A stretch of DNA of 36,471 nt, taken from Clostridia bacterium. Lineage in GTDB: Bacteria; Bacillota; Clostridia; Oscillospirales; Acutalibacteraceae. This document shows positions 8,927 to 17,122 of the stretch, piece after piece. Numbering within the stretch: the stretch's first letter is position 1; each line of letters opens with the position of its first letter. Position numbers and translations under genes: made by a program. The stretch lies in the NCBI GenBank assembly GCA_017942105.1, contig JAGAVE010000036.1, positions 1 through 36,471 on the forward strand, given 5' to 3'. Under the pieces are notes generated by a model. It was not told the origin of the DNA, made no database searches, and saw nothing but the letters and a program-made list of their open reading frames with translations.

Positions 8927-10138
8927 ATGAAAAAGACTAAAAAAGAGAAAAAGACTGCCAATCCTGAACAGAAAGTAATTCTTAATATTCCCGATGAAGA
9001 GGTATGGGACTATAAAATTGAAGGGCTTGCCGCACCGATGATAGGTAAAACCTATAAAAATTACAATTTGAAAAAGGTTCTTCTTGCAGTTGCGGTTGTG
9101 TTGGTCATATCTTTATCCTTCCTTTTCAGTGTTCTTACGCTGACGAAGGACACCTTTGAATACGAGGCTCTTTCAGACGGTACTTATAAGCTCACTCAGT
9201 TTAGCAATACGGGTAACATTAAAGAGCTTGATATTGATTTTGTTTCAGAGGTTGAGAAGGAGACGGTTCTTGAAGACGGTAGTGTTGAGGTCACTTTTTC
9301 AAAGGATGAGACCAAACCGGTTACTTCAATTCGTGAGTATGCTTTCAACTGCGATGAAAAGATTGAAGTTATTAACATCGGTGCTAAAGTAAAGGAAATT
9401 GATGCGAAATCGTTCTATTCCTGCTGGGCGCTTCAAAGAATTGAGGTCGATGAAGATAACCCGTATTTCTGCGATGTTGACGGCGTTCTTTACACTAAGG
9501 ATATGAAAACCCTTATTTGCTATCCTATCAATTATGATTGGTATCTGGCTCAGGAAAACGGCTTTGAAAAGGAGCTCTGGCCGGGTGATGAAGGATATGA
9601 TGAATACAAGAAAGCCAATATGACGATAGTTATTCCGTCAACGGTTGAGCATATCGGTGACCTTGCACTCAACTACAACGCACTTTCAGATATTTATCTT
9701 CCCGAAGGACTTAAAACTATCGGAAATCTCGCATTCTTTGAATCAACTCTTACTGAAAATATATACAGCTATAAGGGCGAAAGCGGGCAGATAATCGGAG
9801 CTGATAAGATAAGCTTTGCCGATGAGGATATTTATCTTTCACTCCCCGAGGGTCTTGAATCAATCGGCACAGATGCCTTTAACTATAATCGCGCACTCAG
9901 CTATATGTATGTTCCCTCGAGTGTCAAATTTATCGGTCATCATGCATTCTGGGATACAGTCTATAAAGAAGACGGAGATCTTAAGGGTGTAGCTTATATC
10001 GATGTTGCGGCTGATGAATCGACCTTTACGGGAAATGTTGAGCTCGGTACCGACTGGTTACCGCATTATGATAACGGACTTTTCCCCAAGAAGATTGATG
10101 TTAACTACGGTGCAACGAGAAAAGTAATTGAAAAATAA
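8927..10138 (+). CDS. Membrane-anchored BspA-type leucine-rich-repeat protein
   Basis: A 403-residue protein with a charged cytoplasmic N-terminus (1-48, many Lys/Glu), one membrane span at about 51-71, and an external region with BspA-type LRR_5 repeats from about 108 to 360. Repeat hallmarks include IPSTVEHIGDLAL, LPEGLKTIGNLAF, LPEGLESIGTDAF and VPSSVKFIGHHAF. The ATG at 8927 follows the MFS stop by 1 nt, with AAAGGGGG inside the end of the MFS gene, so the two proteins are probably made together. LRR_5 domains often bind surfaces, glycans or proteins; here it could be an accessory or substrate-capture partner of the transporter. That role is inferred from gene coupling only. Confidence 0.8.
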   Translation: MKKTKKEKKTANPEQKVILNIPDEEVWDYKIEGLAAPMIGKTYKNYNLKKVLLAVAVVLVISLSFLFSVLTLTKDTFEYEALSDGTYKLTQFSNTGNIKELDIDFVSEVEKETVLEDGSVEVTFSKDETKPVTSIREYAFNCDEKIEVINIGAKVKEIDAKSFYSCWALQRIEVDEDNPYFCDVDGVLYTKDMKTLICYPINYDWYLAQENGFEKELWPGDEGYDEYKKANMTIVIPSTVEHIGDLALNYNALSDIYLPEGLKTIGNLAFFESTLTENIYSYKGESGQIIGADKISFADEDIYLSLPEGLESIGTDAFNYNRALSYMYVPSSVKFIGHHAFWDTVYKEDGDLKGVAYIDVAADESTFTGNVELGTDWLPHYDNGLFPKKIDVNYGATRKVIEK

Positions 10139-10142
10139 AATC

Positions 10143-10180
10143 AGCAGAGAGAATGTTTGTTTTTCCTCTCTGCTTTCTTT
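10143..10180. terminator. Bidirectional intrinsic terminator (LRR gene / GH30)
   Basis: A 9-bp stem (10143-10151 with 10166-10174) is followed by TTCTTTT on plus and by T-rich sequence on minus. It separates two convergent genes. Confidence 0.75.
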
Positions 10181-10183
10181 TGG

Positions 10184-11605
10184 TTATTTTATTGTAATTG
10201 TCATAATGCTCTTTTCAGGAATTGTCACTCTTTTTTCGAAGTCTCCCTCATAAATCTTTTCACAGTTATGGGTTGCATCCGTAAGGTATATTTCGGCATC
10301 TCCGATTATACCTCCGATATTAAGCTTTTCTTCGCCATCGGGGTTGACGATTACGATGACGGTTTCGTTTTCTTCACCGATAAAGGCGACGGTACGCATA
10401 TTTGTTTTGTTTTTCATTATATCGAATATCCGTACTCTCGTCATACCGGGTTTAATAAATGATGTGAAATGCTTGAATGCGTAATATCTGTTGTATTCAA
10501 TAAGCTCTCCTTCGGCTGTTCTGTCAAGAAGTCCGTCTCCGTTGACTGCTGTCCAGCTTTGCCACGAAACGGCATTCATAAGATTAAGGTCGTCTGCAAT
10601 GACGGTTGCCATCCTTATTCCGCTGTCAATGGTTGTGCTGTCTATCTGCAAAGGAAGCTCGCACCATTCGCTCATTTCGTATTTTTTATCAGGATATTCT
10701 TCCTTGAATTTCTTGCCGACTGCGGTTTTTTCCTCTAGTGCATCGGGATTGTCCATCCAGTAGGAATGCCCGCTGTAAGTGTCGCAGAAATCATTGAGAA
10801 TTTCACTTTCAAAGAACTTTTCAACATACGCGTAATATCCCCAGCTCATCTGTCCGTTTTCAGGACCGCTGAGCTTATATGGTGAATTGCGCTTCTGCAT
10901 TTCTGTTGCAAAAAGCTCAAGGAGCTTTACTGCTTCATCAGGCTCATAGTGGCATCCCTCTTGGCCTACCCAATCGGGACTGCCCCAGGACCATTGAGGC
11001 TCATTGATGGGGGAGATTGCGTAAATGGGATAACCCTGAGCAACAAACCAATCGGCAATTGTCAGAAGATAATCAACAAACGCCTGATAGTTTTCTTCAG
11101 GAAGATTAGAGGAGTATTCTTCAAGTCCGCCCGAAGCGTGTCCGCTTTTAGTCATTGAAAAGTGAGGACTGTTACAAAACAGGATGATTTTTTCTGCGCC
11201 GTATTCAATCGCATAGTCGAGCATACGGCGTGCATTCGCGTCCCTTGTGAAGTCGTAGATATATTCGCCCGTTTTTTCGTCGAGGACATAAAAGCTTTCC
11301 GTTCGCCTTGATGTGTCCCATATTCTGCAGTCAGGGTTATCGGCCTCACCTCCGCCGATGTTATAACGGAAAATTTTCAGTCCGAGACCCTCATCTTCAC
11401 TGTAAAGCTTTTTGGCGATTTCGCGCGCCATTGCATCGTCTTCAATTGTCTGAGCCCACCAGCATGAGCTTGTGCCGAATTCTTCAAAAGTCTGATATTT
11501 TTTAGTCTTGTCAATCACGATCGCGTGCCTCCCGAAAAGTCCCGAAACTGGTAGTAAGCAAAACTGGATAATCGCAAGAAGTATTGCTATGATTTTTGTA
11601 AACAC
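10184..11605 (-). CDS. Secreted GH30-family glycosidase (endo-beta-1,6-galactanase-like)
   Basis: A secreted (beta/alpha)8 glycosidase with a C-terminal beta domain. Residues below are numbered from the upstream ATG at 11614: signal peptide or anchor about 4-28, FGTSSCWWAQ near 46-55, acid/base Glu205 in ISPINEPQ, nucleophile Glu316 in YEMSEW. The WWAQ segment resembles the GH30 subfamily of endo-beta-1,6-galactanases, so arabinogalactan is a plausible substrate; this is family-level inference. The start is placed at GTG 11605 (473 residues), because GAGGAGG touches the ATG at 11614 with no spacing but stands 9 nt before the GTG. The gene is monocistronic and divergent from GH3. Confidence 0.85.
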   Translation of the reverse strand: MFTKIIAILLAIIQFCLLPVSGLFGRHAIVIDKTKKYQTFEEFGTSSCWWAQTIEDDAMAREIAKKLYSEDEGLGLKIFRYNIGGGEADNPDCRIWDTSRRTESFYVLDEKTGEYIYDFTRDANARRMLDYAIEYGAEKIILFCNSPHFSMTKSGHASGGLEEYSSNLPEENYQAFVDYLLTIADWFVAQGYPIYAISPINEPQWSWGSPDWVGQEGCHYEPDEAVKLLELFATEMQKRNSPYKLSGPENGQMSWGYYAYVEKFFESEILNDFCDTYSGHSYWMDNPDALEEKTAVGKKFKEEYPDKKYEMSEWCELPLQIDSTTIDSGIRMATVIADDLNLMNAVSWQSWTAVNGDGLLDRTAEGELIEYNRYYAFKHFTSFIKPGMTRVRIFDIMKNKTNMRTVAFIGEENETVIVIVNPDGEEKLNIGGIIGDAEIYLTDATHNCEKIYEGDFEKRVTIPEKSIMTITIK

Positions 11606-11630
11606 AGATATCATCCTCCTCTATGCCTTG

Positions 11631-11659
11631 ATTATATCATTCTTTTTCATAAAAATAAA
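11631..11659 (-). promoter_or_regulatory. Promoter of GH30 gene
   Basis: The minus strand has TATAAT (11631-11636) with a poor -35 (TTTATT, 11654-11659, 17-bp spacer). The start site would be about 20 nt before the GTG start. Confidence 0.5.
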
Positions 11660-11690
11660 TAAAAAAATTTAACAATATCGCGGTGATTGC

Positions 11691-11720
11691 TTGACGCTTG
11701 TTCGTTTTGGGGTATATAAT
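11691..11720 (+). promoter_or_regulatory. Promoter of GH3 gene
   Basis: TTGACG (11691-11696) and TATAAT (11715-11720) with an 18-bp spacer, 31 nt upstream of the ATG; AAGGACGGA precedes the start. Confidence 0.75.
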
Positions 11721-11751
11721 ACTTTAAACTGTTAATAAGGACGGATTTGCT

Positions 11752-14109
11752 ATGGAAAAATATTCAAGATTCAGATACCAGCCATGTATTCCTCTCGGCG
11801 AGGACGGAAGATGCGTAACGGCTTCCAAAAAGCACATCGCTCTTTCAAGAAGAGCCGCAGGCGAGGGCATGGTGCTTTTAAAGAATGAAGACTATGCGTT
11901 ACCCCTTGCTAAGGGTGAAAAAATTGCTCTTTTCGGCAAGGCTACGATTGAATACATAAAAGGCGGCGGCGGAAGCGGTGATGTCCATTGCCCGTATATC
12001 CGCAATATCTATGACGGCTTCGCATCCAAGGGTGTAGGAATTTATATGCCGCTCGTTGATTTCTACAGAGATTATGTTGAGAGAGAAAGCGTAAATATTC
12101 CCACTCAGGATCAGATCAATGCAACATGGGATATCGTAAACGCAATGGAATTCTGCACAAAGCGTGACGATATGACTTATGATACCTTTGCGAGTATGCA
12201 TGTTAAAGAGCCGGCGGTGCCCGATGAGCTTATAAAATCTGCTTCTGAATGGGCAGATACAGCAATAATAACTCTCAGCCGTTTTTCGGCAGAGGGCGTT
12301 GACCGCAGACCTATCCCTGGAGACTATTATCTTTCCGATATTGAAAAAGAGCTTATTGATAAAGCAGGTGAACTGTTTAAAAAGGTTGTAATTGTTATCA
12401 ATTCCGGTGCGGTTATCGACTGTGAATATTTTGCAGAGAATGATGATGTTCAGGCTGTTCTTTTCGGCTGGCAGGGCGGTATGGAAGGCGGTTCCGCTGT
12501 TGCTGATATTATCTGCGGCGATGTCAATCCTTCGGGTAAGCTTGTTGATACAATTGCCAAATCATATGACTGCTATCCTTGCAAGGATGATTTTTGGGAG
12601 TGCTTTGATCATCTTGATTATACAGATGATATTTATGTCGGATACCGTTATTTTGAAACGATGTCTCCCGAGTGCGTAAGATATCCTTTCGGCTTTGGTC
12701 TTTCGTATACGGAATTCAGGATGGGTCATCCTATGGTATGCGAGAATGATGATAAAATTATTGCAGCTATAGAAGTTAAGAATGACGGCAATGTTGCAGG
12801 TAAAGAGGTAATTCAGCTTTATTACAGTGCTCCCCAGGGTGAACTCGGCAAGCCTGCCAAGGAGCTTGCGGCGTTTAAAAAGACTAAGCTTCTTCAGCCG
12901 GGCGAAAAAGAAATGATTATGCTTTCGTTCGATGTTGAAGATATGGCAAGCTTTGACGACCTCGGCAAGGTGGGCGTTTCGGCCTATGTCCTTGAAGAGG
13001 GTGAGTATGAGTTTTATATCGGCACATCCGTAAGAGACGCGAACAAGGCTGATTTTGTTTATACTGTTGAAGATTCATATATTACGGATCAGCTTGACAG
13101 TTGGTGCAAGCCCTTTAAGCTCAGCAAGCGTATGCTTGCGGACGGCAGCTTCGAGGAGCTTCCGATGGGTGAAGAGGATTATTATTACGGTGAAAATAAG
13201 CCTACGGGCGCAACAGCTCCCGAAAAAGAGGTTAAGTTTGACCTTGTAGGCGAAGAAATTTCAATGGATGAGTTCGTAGCTCAGTTCACTCTTGAAGAGC
13301 TTATGGATTTCGTTGGCGGTCAGGCACCGACGGGCGTTGCGAATACAGGTTGCTTCGGTGGCCTTAAGAGGCTTTCTGTGCCCGCAGTTGCAACTGCTGA
13401 CGGCCCTGCAGGTCTTCGTCTTGATGTTGAAACGGGTATACCGACAACTGCATGGCCGTGTGCGACACTGCTTGCTTGTTGCTGGGATCCTGAACTCGTA
13501 TATGAGGTTGGAGCTGCAGGTGGCGCAGAGGTAAGGGAGAATAACCTCGGAATCTGGCTGACTCCGGCTCTCAACATTCACAGAGATCCGCTTTGCGGCA
13601 GAAATTTTGAGTATTATTCAGAAGATCCGCTCGTAGCAGGAAAGAATGCTGCAGCGGCAACGAGAGGTATTCAGTCGCAAAAGGTTGCTGTTTCGGTTAA
13701 GCATTTTGCTTGTAACAGCAAAGAGGCAAACCGAATGGGTTGCGATTCGAGAATTTCTGAAAGAGCTTTGCGTGAGATTTATCTCAAAGGCTTCGAAATC
13801 TGCGTAAAAGAGGGCGATCCTTGGACGGTGATGTCATCATACAATCTCATCAACGGTCAGCATACATCGGAAAGCTATGAGCTTCTTACTGAAATCCTTC
13901 GTAACGAATGGGGATTCAAGGGTATGGTAACAACTGACTGGGGTGTAAAAAATGATCCCGTTAAGGAAGTAAAGGCAGGCAATGATATGAAGATGCACTG
14001 CGGATATCCTGAAGACCTTAAAAAGGGTATCGAGGACGGAAGAATTACAAGAGCTGACCTTGAACTCTGCGTCAAGAGAATCCTTACAATGTTTACAAAA
14101 CTCGCTTAA
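11752..14109 (+). CDS. GH3 glycosidase with permuted domain order
   Basis: A 785-residue cytoplasmic GH3 enzyme (beta-glucosidase/xylosidase type) without a signal peptide. The domain order is reversed from most GH3 proteins. The (alpha/beta)6 sandwich domain comes first (GEGMVLLKNE near 38), then a fibronectin-III-like domain (about 320-440), and the TIM-barrel domain is last (about 500-785). The nucleophile is Asp729 in MVTTDWG, and the substrate-binding KHFACN and DGPAGLRLD motifs are present. This permutation is known from Ruminococcus albus and other gut clostridia. It probably hydrolyses imported oligosaccharides. Specificity (glucose, xylose, arabinose, galactose) cannot be read from sequence. 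It has its own promoter and terminator. Confidence 0.92.
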   Translation: MEKYSRFRYQPCIPLGEDGRCVTASKKHIALSRRAAGEGMVLLKNEDYALPLAKGEKIALFGKATIEYIKGGGGSGDVHCPYIRNIYDGFASKGVGIYMPLVDFYRDYVERESVNIPTQDQINATWDIVNAMEFCTKRDDMTYDTFASMHVKEPAVPDELIKSASEWADTAIITLSRFSAEGVDRRPIPGDYYLSDIEKELIDKAGELFKKVVIVINSGAVIDCEYFAENDDVQAVLFGWQGGMEGGSAVADIICGDVNPSGKLVDTIAKSYDCYPCKDDFWECFDHLDYTDDIYVGYRYFETMSPECVRYPFGFGLSYTEFRMGHPMVCENDDKIIAAIEVKNDGNVAGKEVIQLYYSAPQGELGKPAKELAAFKKTKLLQPGEKEMIMLSFDVEDMASFDDLGKVGVSAYVLEEGEYEFYIGTSVRDANKADFVYTVEDSYITDQLDSWCKPFKLSKRMLADGSFEELPMGEEDYYYGENKPTGATAPEKEVKFDLVGEEISMDEFVAQFTLEELMDFVGGQAPTGVANTGCFGGLKRLSVPAVATADGPAGLRLDVETGIPTTAWPCATLLACCWDPELVYEVGAAGGAEVRENNLGIWLTPALNIHRDPLCGRNFEYYSEDPLVAGKNAAAATRGIQSQKVAVSVKHFACNSKEANRMGCDSRISERALREIYLKGFEICVKEGDPWTVMSSYNLINGQHTSESYELLTEILRNEWGFKGMVTTDWGVKNDPVKEVKAGNDMKMHCGYPEDLKKGIEDGRITRADLELCVKRILTMFTKLA

Positions 14110-14115
14110 CTTATC

Positions 14116-14146
14116 AGACTGTCCTTTTCAGGGCAGTCTTTTTTTT
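14116..14146 (+). terminator. Intrinsic terminator after GH3 gene
   Basis: A 9-bp stem with one G-U pair (14116-14124 with 14131-14139) is followed by eight T. The csoR -35 box begins 3 nt after the T-run. Confidence 0.9.
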
Positions 14147-14148
14147 AC

Positions 14149-14177
14149 TTGACAAATACCCTAGCGGGGTATATAAT
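14149..14177 (+). promoter_or_regulatory. Promoter of csoR-copA with embedded CsoR operator
   Basis: A consensus TTGACA (14149-14154) and TATAAT (14172-14177) are 17 bp apart. The spacer contains the inverted repeat TACCC-N5-GGGTA (14157-14171), the known CsoR operator form. Apo-CsoR bound here would block RNA polymerase and Cu(I) would release it. Confidence 0.9.
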
Positions 14178-14199
14178 TGCATTAAAGGATGTGATTGAT

Positions 14200-14499
14200 A
14201 TGGAAAAAAACTGTTGTTCAAATAAGACTAAGGAGCGTTCAGCTCAGGAATATAAAAAGCTTGTAAACAGGCTCAGCAGAATTGAAGGGCAGATAAGAGG
14301 TATTAAAGGAATGGTGGAGAATGATGCCTATTGCACAGATATTCTGATTCAGGTCTCGGCTGTCAATGCCGCTCTTAATGCTTTTAATAAAGAGCTTCTT
14401 GCTTCGCATATAAAATCCTGTGTTGCTGAAGATATAAGAAACGGTAAAGATGAAACGGTGGACGAGCTTGTTACGGTTTTGCAAAAGCTTATGAAATAA
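14200..14499 (+). CDS. csoR: Copper-sensing repressor CsoR
   Basis: A 99-residue all-helical CsoR/RcnR-family repressor. It carries the complete Cu(I) ligand set C-x24-H-x3-C (Cys of AYCTDIL, then His and Cys of ASHIKSC), which separates copper sensors from nickel or sulfide sensors of the same family. The DNA-contact helix RLSRIEGQIRGI is typical. The start at 14200 follows AAAGGATG; an upstream in-frame ATG at 14149 overlaps the -35 box and is rejected. The protein should repress its own operon through the TACCC/GGGTA site. The N-terminus has an extra CC pair (MEKNCC) of unknown meaning. copA starts 11 nt after its stop. Confidence 0.95.
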   Translation: MEKNCCSNKTKERSAQEYKKLVNRLSRIEGQIRGIKGMVENDAYCTDILIQVSAVNAALNAFNKELLASHIKSCVAEDIRNGKDETVDELVTVLQKLMK

Positions 14500-14510
14500 G
14501 GAGTGGTGCT

Positions 14511-17006
14511 ATGCAAAAGTTCAAAGTGACCGGTATGACCTGCGCGGCGTGCAGTGCAAGAGTTGAAAAAGCGGTCAGCGCTGTTAACGGAGTTTCCTCG
14601 TGCTCCGTTAATCTTCTTACAAATTCAATGGGCGTTGAAGGAAACGCTAAGGCTGAAGAAATCATATCTGCGGTTGAAAAAGCAGGATATAAAGCCTTCA
14701 CTGAAGGAGATAATGTAAAACAAAAAAAGACGGATTCTTTTGAGGACACTGAAACACCAAAGCTTTTCAAAAGATTTATAGCTTCTCTCGGCTTTCTTTT
14801 GGTTCTTATGTATGTCTCGATGGGTCATACGATGTTTAATCTTCCGCTTCCGGTGAAGCTTGAAAATAATCATATCGCAATAGGAATTATCCAACTTCTT
14901 CTTTCTCTTGCGGTAATGGTTATCAATCAGCGCTTTTTTATTTCAGGCGTAAAGGGTGCGCTGAACAAATCTCCTAATATGGATACGCTTGTCTCTCTCG
15001 GCTCAGCGGCGTCGTTTGCGTACAGCGTTTATGCTCTTTTTGCAATGACGCAGGCTCAGCTTGACGGAAATATCCAGGCGGTTCCGGGATATATGCACGA
15101 GTTTTATTTTGAATCAGCGGCAATGATTCTTGTGCTGATAACCGTCGGCAAAATGCTTGAATCCCGTTCGAAGGGAAAAACGACGGATGCGCTCAAAGCT
15201 CTTATGAGCCTTGCACCTGAAACTGCATTGATTCTGAAAGACGGCATTGAGACGCAGATTGAGATATCGCAGGTTAAAAAGGGAGATGTTTTTGTCCTGA
15301 AGCCCGGCAGTGCGGTTCCCGTTGACGGAATTATAATTGAAGGCTCAGGAGCAATTGATGAATCGGCGCTTACGGGTGAAAGCATTCCCGCTGATAAATG
15401 TGTCGGTGACTCTGTTTCAGCAGGTACTTACAATAAATCGGGATATATGCTTTGCGAAGCGCAGAAGATAGGAGAAGACACTGCACTTTCAAAGATAATA
15501 GATATGGTCAGCGATGCAGCGGCAACGAAAGCTCCCGTAGCTAAAATTGCCGATAAGGTTTCGGGTGTCTTTGTGCCCGTGGTTATTCTTATTGCTTTGG
15601 TAGCGTTTGTTGTATGGTTATTGTGCGGACAGACAGTCGGCTTCGCTCTCGCAAGAGCGATATCGGTTCTCGTTATAAGCTGTCCTTGCGCGCTCGGTCT
15701 TGCAACACCCGTTGCGATAATGGTTGCGAACGGGGTCGGCGCAAAAAACGGTATTCTTTTTAAGACTGCTGTCTCTCTTGAAGAAGCAGGAAAGGTGAGT
15801 ACAGTCGTTCTTGATAAGACGGGAACCATAACTCTCGGGATGCCTGAGGTAACGGATATTATTCCTTGCGAGTCTATGACGCAGACAGAGCTTCTTAATT
15901 TTGCTTTTTCTCTTGAAAAGAAAAGTGAGCATCCTCTGGCTCAGGCAATTGTCAGAAAAGCCGAGCAAGAAAAGCTTGAAGCATATGAAACCGAAGATTT
16001 CAAGGCGTGCGTCGGTAGCGGAATTGAAGGTGTGATTAACGGTGCGAAGGCTGTGGCAGGCAATCTCAGATTTGTTGAGAAAGTAACCACTGTTCCGCTA
16101 ACTATGAAAAATAAAGCGGATGAGCTTTCAAAGCAAGGGAAGACACCGTTATGGTTCGTTAAGAACGGTGAGATTGCAGGTATAATAGCAGTTGCGGATG
16201 TTATAAAGCCTGAAAGTCCGAAGGCTGTCAGTGAATTGCAGGGAATGGGTATTCGTGTCGTTATGCTTACGGGGGATAATGAAAATACGGCAAAAGCAAT
16301 CGGCGGGCAGGTTGGTGTGGATGATGTTATCGCAGGCGTTATGCCGGACGGCAAAGCTAAGGTCATAAGAGACCTGCAGAAAAACGGTAAGGTTGCGATG
16401 GTTGGTGACGGTATCAATGATTCGCCTGCGCTGACCTGCGCGGATACTGGAATTGCAATTGGCGCAGGTACCGATGTCGCAATCGATTCGGCAGACATCG
16501 TGCTAATGAAAAGCAAGCTGACAGATGTTCCTGCCGCAATCAGGCTGAGCAGAGCGGCGTTTAAAAATATTAAAGAAAATCTCTTTTGGGCATTTATCTA
16601 TAATATTGTCGGAATTCCTCTTGCAGCAGGCGCGTGGATTCCTGTGTTAGGATTGCAGCTCAACCCGATGTTCGGCGCGGCAGCAATGAGTCTTTCAAGC
16701 TTCTGTGTAGTTATGAACGCCCTGAGGTTGAATCTGTTTAAAATCTATAACCCGAACAGGGATAAAAAAATAAAGCAAAAAACAGTAAAGGAGAATAAGA
16801 TTATGGAAAAAACAGTTAAAATTGAAGGTATGATGTGTCCTCATTGCGAGGCGAGAGTTAAAAATTGCTTTGAAGCAATGGATGAGGTTGATTCTGCTCT
16901 CGTCAGCCATGAAAGCGGAACGGCAGTGCTTACTCTCAATGCGGAGCTTTCCGATGAAAAAATCAAGACTGTTATTGAAGCCCAGGGCTATAAAATTGTC
17001 GGTTAA
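14511..17006 (+). CDS. copA: Cu(I)-exporting P1B-type ATPase with C-terminal CopZ-like domain
   Basis: An 831-residue heavy-metal P-type ATPase that should pump Cu(I) out of the cytoplasm. From the N-terminus: heavy-metal-associated (HMA) domain with GMTCAAC (8-14), membrane helices from about 88, actuator motif TGES (288-291), the Cu(I)-type CPC (391-393), phosphorylated Asp435 in DKTGT, SEHP (472-475), GDGIND (632-637), and the final membrane pair. A Lys-rich linker (about 750-764) then leads to a second HMA domain with MCPHC (765-831). In most relatives that last domain is a separate chaperone, CopZ. AAGGAG precedes the ATG. It is co-transcribed with csoR. Confidence 0.95.
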   Translation: MQKFKVTGMTCAACSARVEKAVSAVNGVSSCSVNLLTNSMGVEGNAKAEEIISAVEKAGYKAFTEGDNVKQKKTDSFEDTETPKLFKRFIASLGFLLVLMYVSMGHTMFNLPLPVKLENNHIAIGIIQLLLSLAVMVINQRFFISGVKGALNKSPNMDTLVSLGSAASFAYSVYALFAMTQAQLDGNIQAVPGYMHEFYFESAAMILVLITVGKMLESRSKGKTTDALKALMSLAPETALILKDGIETQIEISQVKKGDVFVLKPGSAVPVDGIIIEGSGAIDESALTGESIPADKCVGDSVSAGTYNKSGYMLCEAQKIGEDTALSKIIDMVSDAAATKAPVAKIADKVSGVFVPVVILIALVAFVVWLLCGQTVGFALARAISVLVISCPCALGLATPVAIMVANGVGAKNGILFKTAVSLEEAGKVSTVVLDKTGTITLGMPEVTDIIPCESMTQTELLNFAFSLEKKSEHPLAQAIVRKAEQEKLEAYETEDFKACVGSGIEGVINGAKAVAGNLRFVEKVTTVPLTMKNKADELSKQGKTPLWFVKNGEIAGIIAVADVIKPESPKAVSELQGMGIRVVMLTGDNENTAKAIGGQVGVDDVIAGVMPDGKAKVIRDLQKNGKVAMVGDGINDSPALTCADTGIAIGAGTDVAIDSADIVLMKSKLTDVPAAIRLSRAAFKNIKENLFWAFIYNIVGIPLAAGAWIPVLGLQLNPMFGAAAMSLSSFCVVMNALRLNLFKIYNPNRDKKIKQKTVKENKIMEKTVKIEGMMCPHCEARVKNCFEAMDEVDSALVSHESGTAVLTLNAELSDEKIKTVIEAQGYKIVG
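16787..17006 (+). other. Internal ribosome binding site and in-frame ATG: possible separate CopZ
   Basis: Inside copA, AAAGGAG (16787-16793) stands 9 nt before an in-frame ATG at 16803. Initiation there would make a 67-residue protein, MEKTVKIEGMMCPHC onward, the size and motif of a CopZ copper chaperone. The signal is as good as those of real genes in this window. Whether it is used cannot be seen from sequence; it may be a relic of a former separate copZ gene whose stop was lost upstream. Confidence 0.5.
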
Positions 17007-17056
17007 GCAACAGTTTTGAAAATTGTGAAGAACTTTTTTCTAAATTCCGAAATGTA

Positions 17057-17085
17057 TTGTTTAAAATCAAAAAGTGTGGTATAAT
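17057..17085 (+). promoter_or_regulatory. Promoter of condensation-fold gene
   Basis: TTGTTT (17057-17062) and TATAAT (17080-17085) are 17 bp apart; a perfect AGGAGG (17108-17113) precedes the ATG at 17123. Confidence 0.7.
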
Positions 17086-17122
17086 CACATTGGAATGAAT
17101 TAAAAATAGGAGGTATTCGCCT

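Noticed and set aside
15941-16516. 191-codon open frame on the minus strand inside copA
   Set aside because: It lies opposite the conserved nucleotide-binding domain of CopA and its Ser/Pro/Ala-rich translation looks like a codon-bias shadow.
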